Positions 54,687 to 63,987 of a stretch of DNA of 64,000 nt are shown here, one piece after another. Origin of the DNA: Mesorhizobium sp. B2-4-15 (GTDB lineage: Bacteria > Pseudomonadota > Alphaproteobacteria > Rhizobiales > Rhizobiaceae). The stretch spans positions 62,001 through 126,000 of the forward strand of contig NZ_VFUZ01000012.1 of NCBI RefSeq assembly GCF_006658505.1, written 5' to 3'. The notes below the pieces were generated by a model, which saw nothing but the letters and a program-made list of their open reading frames with translations, made no database searches and was not told the origin of the DNA. The translations under genes were made by a program, and so were the position numbers. Each line of letters starts with the position of its first letter. Positions within the stretch are counted from its first letter, which is position 1.

Positions 54687-55517
54687 ATGCCTGAACAGAT
54701 CACGTTGAACGACGGCGCCGCCATTCCCCAGCTTGGGCTTGGCGTGTGGCAGGTCGATCATGACATCACCGCGCAGGTGGTGGGCTGGGCAATCAAGGCC
54801 GGCTACCGGCTGATCGATACCGCGCAGGGTTATCAGAACGAGGAGGGCGTCGGCGAGGCGATCCGTGGTGCCGCCGTGCCGAGAAGCGAGCTGTTCATCA
54901 CCTCGAAGCTGCGCAACGGTGCCCACCAGCGCGATGCGGCGTTACGCGCTTTCGACGATACGATGAAGAAGCTCGGCATCCAGCAGATCGACCTGTTCCT
55001 GATCCACTGGCCTGTGCCCAGCCAGGACAAATATGTCGAGGCCTGGAAGACCCTCATCGAGCTGAAGCAGGCCGGTCGCGTCAAGTCGATCGGTGTTTCG
55101 AATTTCAACAGGGACCATCTGGAGCGCATCATCGGCGAAACCGGCGTGACGCCCGTCGTCAACCAGATCGAACTGCATCCGCGCTTTCAGCAGCGCGAAC
55201 TCAGGGATTTCCATGCTGGGCATGACATCCATACCGAAAGCTGGAGCCCGCTGGGCAGCGGCCGGCTGCTCAGCGACCCGACCATTGCGGGCATTGCCAG
55301 GAAGCACGGCAAGTCCGCCGCCCAGACGATCATCCGCTGGCATCTCCAGCAAGGGTTGATCGTCATCCCGAAATCGATCCACCAGGACCGCATATCGGCC
55401 AATTTCGACGTCTTCGATTTCGAACTGGACGCCCAGGATTTGAAGGCGATCGCGGGGATGGATGCCGCTGACGGCCGGACGGGGCCGAACCCGGCGACGG
55501 CTGCATTTTTGTTCTGA
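54687..55517 (+). CDS. Aldo/keto reductase (2,5-diketo-gluconate reductase-like)
   Basis: 276 residues. The family pattern is complete: GAAIPQLGLGVWQV, the catalytic DTAQGYQNE (Asp, Tyr), TSKL (Lys), IDLFLIHWPVP (His), IGVSNFNRDHLERI, NQIELHP and the NADPH-binding IPKSIHQDRI. It would reduce aldehydes or ketones with NADPH. It stands alone and is followed by repeat D. Confidence 0.92.
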   Translation: MPEQITLNDGAAIPQLGLGVWQVDHDITAQVVGWAIKAGYRLIDTAQGYQNEEGVGEAIRGAAVPRSELFITSKLRNGAHQRDAALRAFDDTMKKLGIQQIDLFLIHWPVPSQDKYVEAWKTLIELKQAGRVKSIGVSNFNRDHLERIIGETGVTPVVNQIELHPRFQQRELRDFHAGHDIHTESWSPLGSGRLLSDPTIAGIARKHGKSAAQTIIRWHLQQGLIVIPKSIHQDRISANFDVFDFELDAQDLKAIAGMDAADGRTGPNPATAAFLF

Positions 55518-55563
55518 GAGGTTGCTCCTCTTCAGTGGAGAGGAGCCGGCGGCGAAGCTGCTG

Positions 55564-55717
55564 ATCTCCCCCCTTGAGGGGGAGATGTCGCCGAAGGCGA
55601 CAGAGGGGGTCGGTCCGACCTGACGCGACACCTTCTTTGCTGCAAAAAAGAGGCTGGCGCCTCACGCGCGGCAACCCCCTCTGGCCTGCCGGCCATCTCC
55701 CCCTCAAGGGGGGAGAT
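55564..55717. repeat. Mosaic palindromic intergenic repeat, copy D
   Basis: Same orientation as copy A: left inner arm CGAAGGCGACAGAGGGGGTC, right inner arm CCCTCTGGCCTGCCGGCCAT. Outer boxes here carry CTTGAG/CTCAAG instead of CTCGAG, a paired change that keeps the stem. Confidence 0.8.
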
Positions 55718-55738
55718 CAGCAGCTTCACCGATGGCCC

Positions 55739-56044
55739 CTAAATCCCCGAGCCGTCCAACTGCCCGGTGTCGTCGCCCTCCCAAGGGGCAGGCATTGAGG
55801 CGCGGGCGAGGTTGGCCGAGGGTAGGGGCATCCAGCATTTCAGCTCTGGCTCGGCATATTCGATGACGCGGCCTGGAGAAGAATCAGAGGCGCGCCAGCC
55901 CTCTTCGGCGAACTGGTCGGCGCGCGACCAGTAGGCGAGGTCGACTTCAGCCGGTCCCTGTTCGGAGGGGCGGACCGTGACCAGGATCCGGCTGCCGTCC
56001 TTCGGCGCCGTCGACATGTGGCGCCACCGTTCGGGCTCGTCCAT
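55739..56044 (-). CDS. DUF551-like small protein
   Basis: 101 residues from ATG 56044, with AGGAGG seven bases upstream. WRHMSTAPKDGSRILVTVRPSEQG ... VDLAYWSRADQF ... ELKCWMPLPS has the spacing of DUF551 proteins, often phage-derived ('W...P..g..VLv......HWmPLP'). Function unknown; no phage genes adjoin. Confidence 0.65.
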   Translation of the reverse strand: MDEPERWRHMSTAPKDGSRILVTVRPSEQGPAEVDLAYWSRADQFAEEGWRASDSSPGRVIEYAEPELKCWMPLPSANLARASMPAPWEGDDTGQLDGSGI

Positions 56045-56541
56045 CGCGTTTCCTCCTCGCACTTGCCTTGCGCAGTCCGGGCTGGCGGCGGGCGTTCCCG
56101 GAACTGCTCTTCGCATGAAGTGTCGCCTCGCGCTCCGGGCCGGTCAACCCCGGCTTTGCGCCAGACAACCGGTTTCGTGCGGCGGCAATGATGGGCGATG
56201 AAGGTGGCGACCGGCGTATACTTGTGGAGAGAACTTGAAAACGCCGGCCGCCATTTGGGGCGTTGGGGTGCATCACATTGGGGTCGCGATGCAGGGTCAG
56301 GCTACGCGGATGCCCGACGGCTTCAATCGGAACGCCGGCCCATGGTGAACAGGTGGTTACTATCCACAGGCTCGATGGCGATCGGTCGGCTGCACCAGTC
56401 GCGCCTTGCCTGCTGGTCCCTACCGAGGCAATTCACCGCTCCTCACGGCTGTGCGCAACGCGAAGCCTCGGCCCGGTGCGGCTCGACGCGCCGCGATGGG
56501 GTTGATAAGCCCGTCTGCGAAGGGAGAGCCTGAGTCGAGAC
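56045..56541. other. Intergenic region before the HerA-like gene
   Basis: About 500 bases in which I see no convincing gene, tRNA or repeat. Small frames here are Arg/Ser/Cys-rich shadows. Confidence 0.4.
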
Positions 56542-58044
56542 ATGACCGTTGCGATCGAGATGGGCCACACCACGGCGGGCGCACCGGCGAACCTTGATCT
56601 CGAGGAGCTGCTGGCGACCCGTCTTCTGGTGCAGGGCAATTCGGGATCGGGCAAGTCGCATCTCTTGCGCCGGCTGCTGGAGCAGAGCGCGCCCTGGGTG
56701 CAGCAGACCATCGTCGATCCCGAAGGCGACTTCGTGTCGCTGGGCGAGCGTTATGGCCATCTGGTGATCGATGCCGAGGAGCATACCGAGCGTGGCCTGC
56801 AGGCGGCCGGCGAGCGGGCGCGCATCCATCGTGTCTCCACGGTACTCAATCTCGAAGGGCTCGATGCCGAGAACCAGATGCGGCGCGCCGCCGCCTTCCT
56901 CGGCGGGCTGTTCGAGGTCGCGCGCGATCACTGGTATCCGATGCTGGTGGTGGTCGACGAGGCGCAGCTGTTCGCGCCGGCGGTGGCCGGCGAGGTTTCC
57001 GACGAGGCGCGCAAGTTGTCGCTCGGCGCCATGACCAATCTGATGTGCCGTGGCCGCAAGCGCGGGCTTGCCGGCATCATCGCCACACAGCGGCTGGCCA
57101 AGCTCGCCAAGAACGTCGCGGCCGAGGCGTCCAACTTCCTCATGGGCCGCACCTTCCTCGACATCGACATGGCGCGCGCGGCCGATCTCCTGGGCATGGA
57201 GCGGCGCCAGGCGGAAGCGTTTCGCGACCTGGAGCGCGGGCAGTTCATGGCGCTGGGGCCGGCGCTGTCGCGGCGGCCGCTCGGCCTGCGCATCGGCCCG
57301 ACCGACACAAGCCCGCGCAACGGCACGCCGCGGCTGATGCCGCTGCCGGGGGCAGCGCTCGAGGACGCGCGCGCGATCATCCTGGCGGCGCCGCCGCCCG
57401 AGACGGTGCGCGCGCCGCGCCGGACGGCGTCGCCTGATCTGCTCGACCAACTGATGGCGGCGAAATCGGCGGCGCTGGAAATCCGGCCCGAGCCGGTGGA
57501 ACCGCCGATCAGCGCCGAGGATCTGGCCGAACGGCGCGAGCGGGTCGACCGTGTGCTGCGCGCCGTGCTGGCGGAGCCCGATGCGGGTTTTCGCGTCATC
57601 GGCGTGCTCTACCAGGAATTCGTCGTGCGCTGCCGCATCGAGGGGCTCGCCTCGGTGGTGCCTGATCTGCCCGCGTTCCGCCGCATGCTGACGCGCGCCC
57701 GCGCCGGGCTGGGGTCCGAGACCACCGAGGACGATGCGTGGCGCGACGTTTCGGTCCGCGCCTCCCTGCTGCCCGACGACATGCAGGGCGTGTTCATGAT
57801 GATCGCGCGTGCGGCGAAAGAGGGCTGGCCGTGCCCGAGCGACGCCGCGATCGCCCGCGCCTATGGTTCGCACTCGCTGCGCCGAGCCCGGCGTCTCCTG
57901 ACCTATATCGAGGAGCAGGGGCTGATCGTCTGCCAGGTCGACGGCACGGGCAAGCGCACCGTGACGTTGGTCGAACTCGCCTGGGCGACGGCGCCCGGCG
58001 ATCCCAATGCCGAGGAGGCGGAGCAGGGGAGCTTGGCGCTGTGA
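56542..58044 (+). CDS. HerA-like ATPase (DUF87/DUF853 type)
   Basis: 500 residues. Walker A LVQGNSGSGKSHLLRRLL near 30-47, Walker B MLVVVDEAQLFAP, and an arginine/sensor segment LAGIIATQRLAKLAKNVAAEASNFLMGRTF as in HerA/FtsK-type hexameric ATPases. The C-terminal ~200 residues contain a helical and winged-helix-like part (SHSLRRARRLLTYIEEQGLI). Such stand-alone ATPases are widespread in Rhizobiales; a DNA-translocating role is inferred. No NurA nuclease partner is adjacent. Confidence 0.8.
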   Translation: MTVAIEMGHTTAGAPANLDLEELLATRLLVQGNSGSGKSHLLRRLLEQSAPWVQQTIVDPEGDFVSLGERYGHLVIDAEEHTERGLQAAGERARIHRVSTVLNLEGLDAENQMRRAAAFLGGLFEVARDHWYPMLVVVDEAQLFAPAVAGEVSDEARKLSLGAMTNLMCRGRKRGLAGIIATQRLAKLAKNVAAEASNFLMGRTFLDIDMARAADLLGMERRQAEAFRDLERGQFMALGPALSRRPLGLRIGPTDTSPRNGTPRLMPLPGAALEDARAIILAAPPPETVRAPRRTASPDLLDQLMAAKSAALEIRPEPVEPPISAEDLAERRERVDRVLRAVLAEPDAGFRVIGVLYQEFVVRCRIEGLASVVPDLPAFRRMLTRARAGLGSETTEDDAWRDVSVRASLLPDDMQGVFMMIARAAKEGWPCPSDAAIARAYGSHSLRRARRLLTYIEEQGLIVCQVDGTGKRTVTLVELAWATAPGDPNAEEAEQGSLAL

Positions 58045-58277
58045 GGGGACTATGACGCGTTCAGCATCCGGCGGAGCTGGCGGAACGGCGCTGGCACGGC
58101 GGCGGTCCTGAGGTCGCTCATCGGCTTCTGGTGAGGGTGGCGCGGCCGCCAGTTGCATCCGACGAGGCCGGACTAGGCCTGTTACATTAGCGAATTCTGA
58201 TGAAATGGTGTATGGATGCGACAGCGGTCCCCGGCGATCGCGGTCTCGGGCTCCGCTTCAAAAGATGGGAGGATGCC

Positions 58278-58658
58278 ATGGCCGAAGCTGCAATGAACGT
58301 CACGAAACTGGAAGCCAAATCGCATGACAAACCGGACGAGGTGCGCTCGCCCGCCAAGACGCGCGTCGAAGTGGTGCGGCTGCCAGGCTACACGCTCGCG
58401 CGGATGAACATGGAGCCCGGCTGGCGATGGTCCGAATGCGTGAAGCCGGTGGTCAAGACCGACAGCTGCCAGGTCTCACATGTCGGCTATGTCGTGTCCG
58501 GGACAATCACCATCAAAATGAAGGACGGGACGCAAAAGACCTTCAGTGAAGGCATGTCCTACACGATCCCGCCCGGCCACGACGCCTGGGTGGAAGGCAA
58601 GGCACCGTTCCAGTGCATCGAAGTGCTGAGCGCCGAACAGTACGCCAGACCGGCCTAG
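58278..58658 (+). CDS. Cupin domain protein
   Basis: 126 residues from ATG 58278, GGGAGG five bases upstream; the frame begins at 58200. A single small beta-barrel: CQVSHVGYVVSGTITIKMKDGTQKTFSEGMSYTIPPGHDAWVEG. The cupin motifs retain His in SHVGYV and PPGHDAWV, so a metal centre is possible, but the canonical Glu is absent. Role unknown. Confidence 0.75.
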   Translation: MAEAAMNVTKLEAKSHDKPDEVRSPAKTRVEVVRLPGYTLARMNMEPGWRWSECVKPVVKTDSCQVSHVGYVVSGTITIKMKDGTQKTFSEGMSYTIPPGHDAWVEGKAPFQCIEVLSAEQYARPA

Positions 58659-58946
58659 GCCCGATCCGCGGATCAGCCTGCCTTGATATGTCGGCGCGTT
58701 CACAGAGTCGCACTGGAAGCGCTGTAGCGGCCGAAGCGACGAAGCGCCGGTCAGACCAATTCGGCCGGCACGGGAACTTGGTCGGCCAACGCCTGGGCTT
58801 GGGAAGGGGTCCCAAGGCCTGGATACACCGGCACGGGCGCAGTTTCAGTGCCGAGGGCAATGGCTCGCGCCTTGGTAAGCCACGCTTTTTATTAGCACTT
58901 ATGAAACCAATGCGGTCGGCCTTCGTTGAGAGGCGCGAGGGCAGTC

Positions 58947-60257
58947 GTGACCGATCTCAGCGCCAAAGTCGCCGAAGACCAGAACAACGTCTCGGCAAAA
59001 GGACCATTTCAGCGTCTCCTCCGGACCATCGGCCCGGGCTTCATCACCGGCGCCTCCGACGACGATCCCTCAGGCATCGGCACCTACAGCCAAGCTGGAG
59101 CGCAACTCGGGTTCTCTATCAGCTGGACGCTTCTCTTCACTTTTCCTCTCATGGCGGCGATCCAGGAGATAGCGGCGCGGTTAGGCCGAACCACGGGGCG
59201 GGGTATATCCGGCAATCTCTGCCGGCACTACCCGGTTTCGCTATCGTGGTTTGTCGTTACGCTGGTGTTTGTCGCCAACGTCGTCAACATCGGGGCTGAT
59301 CTCAGCGCCATGGGCGACGCTCTAAAGCTCCTGGTTGGTGGCCCGAGCTCGCTTTATGTCGTCCTTTTCGGTGCGATTTGCATCTCGGCGATCGTGTTCC
59401 TGAACTATTCGAGATACGTCACCGTCCTCAAATGGACGACACTCAGCCTGTTTGCTTATGTCGGTGCCCTTTTCCTCGCGCATGTATCATGGGGTGACGC
59501 GGTAAGCGGCATTCTGATTCCCCGCATAAGCTGGAACGAGACCTTTTTCACGACGCTGCTTGCAATCCTGGGCACGACCATTTCGCCTTACCTGTTCTTC
59601 TGGCAAGCCTCGGAAGAGGTCGAGGAACAGCAACTCGATCCCAAGGCCAAGCCACTCCGTTGGGCACCCTGGCAGGCCTCGCCGGCGTTTTCACGCATCC
59701 GCGCCGACACGCTGATGGGAATGGCCTTCTCGAATCTGATCGCGATCGCCATCGTCATCACCAGTGCCGCAACGCTGCATAAGGCCGGGGTGACGGATAT
59801 CGGTTCTTCGACAGACGCCGCAAAGGCCTTGGAGCCGGTGGCCGGCCGTTTCGCATTCGTAATCTTTGCCGCTGGAATCATTGGCACCGGGCTACTCGCC
59901 GTGCCTGTCCTCGCAGGCTCGGCCGCCTACGCGGTGGGCGAAGCTTTTCGCTGGCCAGTCGGTCTTGAGCGCCGGCCCAAGGAAGCTGTCGCCTTCTACG
60001 CCACCCTGGCGAGCGCCGGGGCCTTGGGGATGGGGATCATGTTTACACCGATCGACCCCATCAAGGCGCTTTACTGGAGTGCGGTGATCAATGGCGTCTG
60101 TGCGGTGCCGGTGATGGCGGTCATGATGCAGATGACCCATCGCCGGGATATTATGGGAGAATTCCCCGTGCAAGGCTGGCTACGCGCGCTTGGATGGTTA
60201 TCCACGCTGGTCATGTCGCTCTGTGTCCTGGGCTTGGTCTTGCAATGGGTGCTCTGA
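58947..60257 (+). CDS. Nramp-family-like metal transporter with altered motifs
   Basis: 436 residues from GTG 58947 (GAGG upstream); TTG 58926 is in frame. Eleven or so membrane segments and the LeuT-like plan of Nramp: GPGFITGASDDDPSGIGTYS in helix one and ATISPYLFFWQASEE-like TTISPYLFFWQ in helix six. Canonical Nramps use DPGN and MPH to bind Mn2+/Fe2+; here they read DPSG and ISPY, so the metal-selective Met and Asn are missing. Transport of another ion (for example Mg2+, as in Nramp-related transporters) is possible. Confidence 0.8.
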   Translation: MTDLSAKVAEDQNNVSAKGPFQRLLRTIGPGFITGASDDDPSGIGTYSQAGAQLGFSISWTLLFTFPLMAAIQEIAARLGRTTGRGISGNLCRHYPVSLSWFVVTLVFVANVVNIGADLSAMGDALKLLVGGPSSLYVVLFGAICISAIVFLNYSRYVTVLKWTTLSLFAYVGALFLAHVSWGDAVSGILIPRISWNETFFTTLLAILGTTISPYLFFWQASEEVEEQQLDPKAKPLRWAPWQASPAFSRIRADTLMGMAFSNLIAIAIVITSAATLHKAGVTDIGSSTDAAKALEPVAGRFAFVIFAAGIIGTGLLAVPVLAGSAAYAVGEAFRWPVGLERRPKEAVAFYATLASAGALGMGIMFTPIDPIKALYWSAVINGVCAVPVMAVMMQMTHRRDIMGEFPVQGWLRALGWLSTLVMSLCVLGLVLQWVL

Positions 60258-60284
60258 GCTTCTCGCCATGGTGAGGCGACTCGA

Positions 60285-61175
60285 TCAGTTCCCGCCAATC
60301 GGATCGAGCAAGCCGAAGATCGAGACGAGCAAGATCGCGGCAAGGCCGAGGCCTATCTCGGCCAGTGTGCCTGTCCGGATTGCGGCGAGGGCGGAGGCGC
60401 GGTATCGGCCGAGGCGCGGCACGAACCAATAGCGGTTGAGGATAGCTGCCGCCGTCATAAGGAAGACGACGACGATCTTTGCCGTCAGCAGCGCCCGGTA
60501 GGTAGGGGAGATGCCGAGTGGCCAGCCGACGATGAACAGGCTATTGCCGATACCGGACAGGATCGCCAGCGCGACAGCCCAGTGGCCGGCGGTCGAGAAG
60601 CGGCGCAGTGCCACCGTCGCCTCGGCCTTGAAGGGCGGCTGGCCGAATTGCGCGAGCACAATGAGCAGCGGCGGCAGCGCGCCTATCCATGCGCCGGCGG
60701 CAAGTACGTGCAGGACGTCGTTGAGCGGATGAACAACGCCTTGCCAGCCGCCCTGCATGACCGCATGTCCGCTGAAGGCGAGAGCGGCCAGACCGAGCGC
60801 TGCCGCGCCGGCGGTCGCTGCCGTCTTGAAGCGGGCAGGAGACAATTGCGAAAAGACAAGGATGACGACAGCCGCGAGTTGCGCCAGCCATGCCGTCCCG
60901 ACGCTGGTCGTCATCAGCACATCGGTCAGTACCCGCCCGTTCACCGCATCGGTCCAGCCGTCGCCGATCATGGCGGTCTGGATCGGCAGGGCGAGAAGCG
61001 TGGTGGCCAGCGCAAGCCCGACCGCAACGAGGCGGGAACCAGCCAGCCGGTCCGCGATCGGCCCGGCCAGGCGCCGAGGCACAAGCGCCGCCAGATAGCC
61101 GAAGCCGCCCCAGAGCATCATCAGCGCCGCATCGTGAACGAAGCGGCAGGCCATGAGGAAAGTGTCCGGCATCAT
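60285..61175 (-). CDS. copD: CopD family copper-resistance membrane protein
   Basis: 296 residues with about eight hydrophobic segments. FVHDAALMMLWGGFGYLAALVP starts it; HPLNDVLHVLAAGAWIGALPPLL carries the conserved His and Trp of the CopD/YcnJ domain, and FSTAGHWAVALAILSGIGNS the late His. It is 85 bases downstream of copC on the same strand. CopCD pairs move copper across the inner membrane; direction (uptake or tolerance) is not clear from sequence. Confidence 0.88.
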   Translation of the reverse strand: MMPDTFLMACRFVHDAALMMLWGGFGYLAALVPRRLAGPIADRLAGSRLVAVGLALATTLLALPIQTAMIGDGWTDAVNGRVLTDVLMTTSVGTAWLAQLAAVVILVFSQLSPARFKTAATAGAAALGLAALAFSGHAVMQGGWQGVVHPLNDVLHVLAAGAWIGALPPLLIVLAQFGQPPFKAEATVALRRFSTAGHWAVALAILSGIGNSLFIVGWPLGISPTYRALLTAKIVVVFLMTAAAILNRYWFVPRLGRYRASALAAIRTGTLAEIGLGLAAILLVSIFGLLDPIGGN

Positions 61176-61260
61176 CGGGCGGCCGGGGGAGGCAACATTG
61201 GGCGGTCCGTCATCACGAAAGCGAAAAGAGGGGCATGATCGTGGGCCCCCTTCTGATCGA

Positions 61261-61626
61261 TCACGGCTTCACGGTGAACTTATAGTCGCCATGCGTCTTG
61301 TGGCCGTCCTGCGACAGCGCATGCCACTCGACCTTGTAGGTGCCGGCGGCGAGCCCGGCGGGAAGATTGACCATGAACGTCTTGTCGCCGTCCATCAGCA
61401 TGTCGCCATCGGTCTTGACTTGCTTCTTGTCCGGTCCGATGACGTTTACGCCGGTGAACTTCAGGTTGAGCTCCTCGCTGAATTTGAGGTCGAGTTCCGT
61501 GGGGGCGTCTTTCACCGTGCCGTTGATCGGCGGCTGGGCAGCTTCCAGATGGGCATGGGCATAGGCGGAGCTCGAAAGCGTGGCGGAGGCGGCGATGAAA
61601 GCAACTGCGAGCAAGATGTTGCGCAT
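61261..61626 (-). CDS. copC: CopC periplasmic copper-binding protein
   Basis: 121 residues from ATG 61626; the frame extends to 61698. Signal MRNILLAVAFIAASATLSSSAYA, releasing an N-terminal AHAHLEAAQP. The mature His1-type brace plus the C-terminal DGHKTHGDYKFTV supply the Cu(II) ligands of CopC. Beta-sandwich motifs LDLKFSEELNLKFTGV and GTYKVEWHALSQDGH. Partner of copD. Confidence 0.9.
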   Translation of the reverse strand: MRNILLAVAFIAASATLSSSAYAHAHLEAAQPPINGTVKDAPTELDLKFSEELNLKFTGVNVIGPDKKQVKTDGDMLMDGDKTFMVNLPAGLAAGTYKVEWHALSQDGHKTHGDYKFTVKP

Positions 61627-61808
61627 GGATCTGTTCCTTGGTGTCCTAAGAACGGGATAACGCGACATTTCCAAGCGCGCTGCCCAAGAGCAAGGCATTT
61701 AAGGCCAAGGCGTCAAACAAACGCGTGATCCGGCCTGCACCACCCCTCGCGAATTGCAGCCATCGGGCGGGCAAGTGTCCGCTTCCGCCCAAATCAGCCG
61801 TTTATTCT

Positions 61809-62795
61809 CTATCGCTCCTCCACAATCCGCAGATACGCCGCCGTCACGAACAGCACGATCAGCCCGAACAGGATCCGTCTCGCACCTTCCGGCATCTGCA
61901 AGATCGTCAGCAGCGTCGTCAGCACGGTCAGGATGAGTGCGCCTATGATGGTGCCGGTGTAGCCGCCGCGGCCGCCGAAGATGGAGGTGCCGCCGATCAC
62001 GGCCGCCGCCACCGAAGGCAGCACCAGTGGTTCGGCGAGCGACAGGGACGGGGCCTTGATCAGGCCGATATAGAGCAGGCCGGTGATGCCGGCGAGCACG
62101 CTCGAGGTGATGTAGAGCGCGGTGATCACCTGCCAGTATTGCACGCCGGAGAGGCGCGTGGCGCGCTCATTGTCGCCCACGGCGTAGAGCAGGCGGCCGA
62201 AGCCGGTGCGGGCCAGCGTGAAGACGATGAGCGCCGCCAGCGGCACGAACAGCAGCAGGGCGTTGGGGAAACCCCAGGTGACGCCGGTGCCCAGCCAGTT
62301 GAGGAAATCGGGTATCTTGGCGCCCGACGCAATCACCGTGCGCTGGTAGACCTGCAGGCAGCCGGTGCCGATCAGGCTGGTGCCCAGCGTCATGATCAGC
62401 GGGTGGACGCGGAAGACGCCGACGCCGACGCCGTTGACGAGCCCGATCAGCACCGCCGGCATCATCGCCAGCAGCAAGGCGATAGCCGGGTCCTGATTGA
62501 CGATCTGCGTCGCCATGATGAAGGCGCTCATCGTCGCCACCGTGCCCACCGACAGGTCGATGCCGCCGGTCAGCATGGTCATGGTCTGGCAGCCGGCCAG
62601 GATCGCCAGCGGAATGGCGAATTTGATGGTGTTGGCGATCCAGCGCTCGTTGACGATGCCGGGGCGCAGGATCTGCAGGATCACCACCAGGATGACGAGC
62701 AGGATGATGAGCGGGACCAGCGGCCGGTCGGCCATGAAGCGCTTTATCCGGCGGCCGTAGGGGACGGGCTGGGGCTTGATCGCGGTGGTGCTCAT
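61809..62795 (-). CDS. Sugar ABC transporter permease (YjfF/RbsC type)
   Basis: 328 residues from ATG 62795 (AGGAG eight bases upstream). About ten membrane segments. TMLTGGIDLSVGTVATMSAF is the BPD_transp_2 signature, followed by NGVGVGVFRVHPLIMTLGTSLIG and VIGGTSIFGGRGGYTGTIIGALIL. It pairs with the permease at 63016-63987 to form the channel of a ribose/galactofuranose-type importer. Confidence 0.9.
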   Translation of the reverse strand: MSTTAIKPQPVPYGRRIKRFMADRPLVPLIILLVILVVILQILRPGIVNERWIANTIKFAIPLAILAGCQTMTMLTGGIDLSVGTVATMSAFIMATQIVNQDPAIALLLAMMPAVLIGLVNGVGVGVFRVHPLIMTLGTSLIGTGCLQVYQRTVIASGAKIPDFLNWLGTGVTWGFPNALLLFVPLAALIVFTLARTGFGRLLYAVGDNERATRLSGVQYWQVITALYITSSVLAGITGLLYIGLIKAPSLSLAEPLVLPSVAAAVIGGTSIFGGRGGYTGTIIGALILTVLTTLLTILQMPEGARRILFGLIVLFVTAAYLRIVEER

Positions 62796-62840
62796 GAAGT
62801 GGCTCCTGTTCGCGATGGGGTGGCGCAAGCGACGCGTCTA

Positions 62841-62990
62841 CCCCTTCTCCCCTTGTGGGAGAAGGTGGATCGGCGCGTAGCGCCGAGACGGATGAGGGGT
62901 GCTGGAAGGAATGAGGCGTCGGTGCGTTCTGGAGCACCCCTCATCCGACCTCGCTTCGCGAGGCCACCTTCCCCCACAAGGGGGGAAGGA
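62841..62990. repeat. Palindromic intergenic repeat, second family
   Basis: CCCCTTCTCCCCTTGTGGGA... at the left and ...CCCCCACAAGGGGGGAAGG at the right, with ACGGATGAGGGGTGCT and AGCACCCCTCATCCG as inverted inner arms. Inserted between two co-transcribed ABC permease genes. Degenerate relatives at 6665-6810 and 51340-51452. Confidence 0.75.
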
Positions 62991-63015
62991 AGAAAGGCGC
63001 GCCGATGCCTTCCCA

Positions 63016-63987
63016 TCATTGCCGCCCCCGCATCGTGATGAACGCGCCGAACATCACCACGGCGACCATGATCAGGCCTTCGATGATGGCGGTGACGTTG
63101 GGGTCGATGGCGAGCAGCGTCAGGTCGGTGCGCACCAGGCGCAGCACGAAGACGGCGACGATGGGGCCGAGCAGGCCGCCCTTGCCGCCGCCGAGCGCCA
63201 CGCCGCCCAGCACCACGGCGGCGACGCTGGCCAGGAGATAGGGGCCGGGGATGGGCGCGCCGATGCCGGTGCTCATGGTCAGCGCCAGTCCGCCGAAGGC
63301 GGCGAACAGGCCCGACAGCGCATAGGCGATGATGCGGGTGCGCTTGACCGGAACGCCGCTGCGGAACGCCGCCAGTTCGCTGGAGCCGATGGCGTAGATG
63401 GAGAGGCCAAGGCGTGAGCGCCTGAGCGGTATCCAGATGATCGCGAGGCAGACGATCAGCACCAGCAGTGCCTTCGGGACCCAGGCGTCGATGGCGTCGG
63501 GCAGGCCGGGTATCGGCACCGTGCCCGAGATCAGCGCCTTCAGCCACTCGGCGGCCGCGCCGCCAGGCGCTTCGAGCACCAGAAGGGCGGCACCCTGCAG
63601 CACGAAAAGCATCGCGAGGGTGACGACGATGTCGGGCACGCGGGTGACGACGATGAGCAGGCCGTTGAGCGCGCCGAGCACGAAGCCCATGGCGAGCACG
63701 AAGGGCACGACGAACAGCGCGTATTCTTCCGACGCGCCCGCCATCATCGAGGCGGCGGTGACGCTGGTCAGTGCCATCATGGCGGCGACCGACAGATCGA
63801 TACCGCCGGCGATGACGACCACGGTCTGCGCGGCGACGGCGAAAGCATAGGGCAAGACGGCGCGGGCGAGCGAGCCGAAATCGCCGCTGCCGTAGCCGGG
63901 CTGGATCAGCTTGGTGACGATGAACAGAACGATGAGCAGGGCGAACAGGCCCGATACCCAGCCCTGACGCCGCAGGAAATGGTTCAT
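63016..63987 (-). CDS. Sugar ABC transporter permease (YtfT/RbsC type)
   Basis: 323 residues. AQTVVVIAGGIDLSVAAMMAL and LNGLLIVVTRVPDIVVTLAMLF, then YLLASVAAVVLGGVALGGGKGG mark the BPD_transp_2 family with about ten membrane segments. At its start the sequence reads CGCCATGA, so an upstream gene may end with TGA overlapping the ATG; that gene, probably the ATPase, lies beyond the right edge. With the next permease it follows the ytfT-yjfF order. Confidence 0.9.
   Translation of the reverse strand: MNHFLRRQGWVSGLFALLIVLFIVTKLIQPGYGSGDFGSLARAVLPYAFAVAAQTVVVIAGGIDLSVAAMMALTSVTAASMMAGASEEYALFVVPFVLAMGFVLGALNGLLIVVTRVPDIVVTLAMLFVLQGAALLVLEAPGGAAAEWLKALISGTVPIPGLPDAIDAWVPKALLVLIVCLAIIWIPLRRSRLGLSIYAIGSSELAAFRSGVPVKRTRIIAYALSGLFAAFGGLALTMSTGIGAPIPGPYLLASVAAVVLGGVALGGGKGGLLGPIVAVFVLRLVRTDLTLLAIDPNVTAIIEGLIMVAVVMFGAFITMRGRQ

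Noticed and set aside
56045..56541. Hidden tRNA or small RNA
   Set aside because: No cloverleaf, terminator or coding pattern found by eye.
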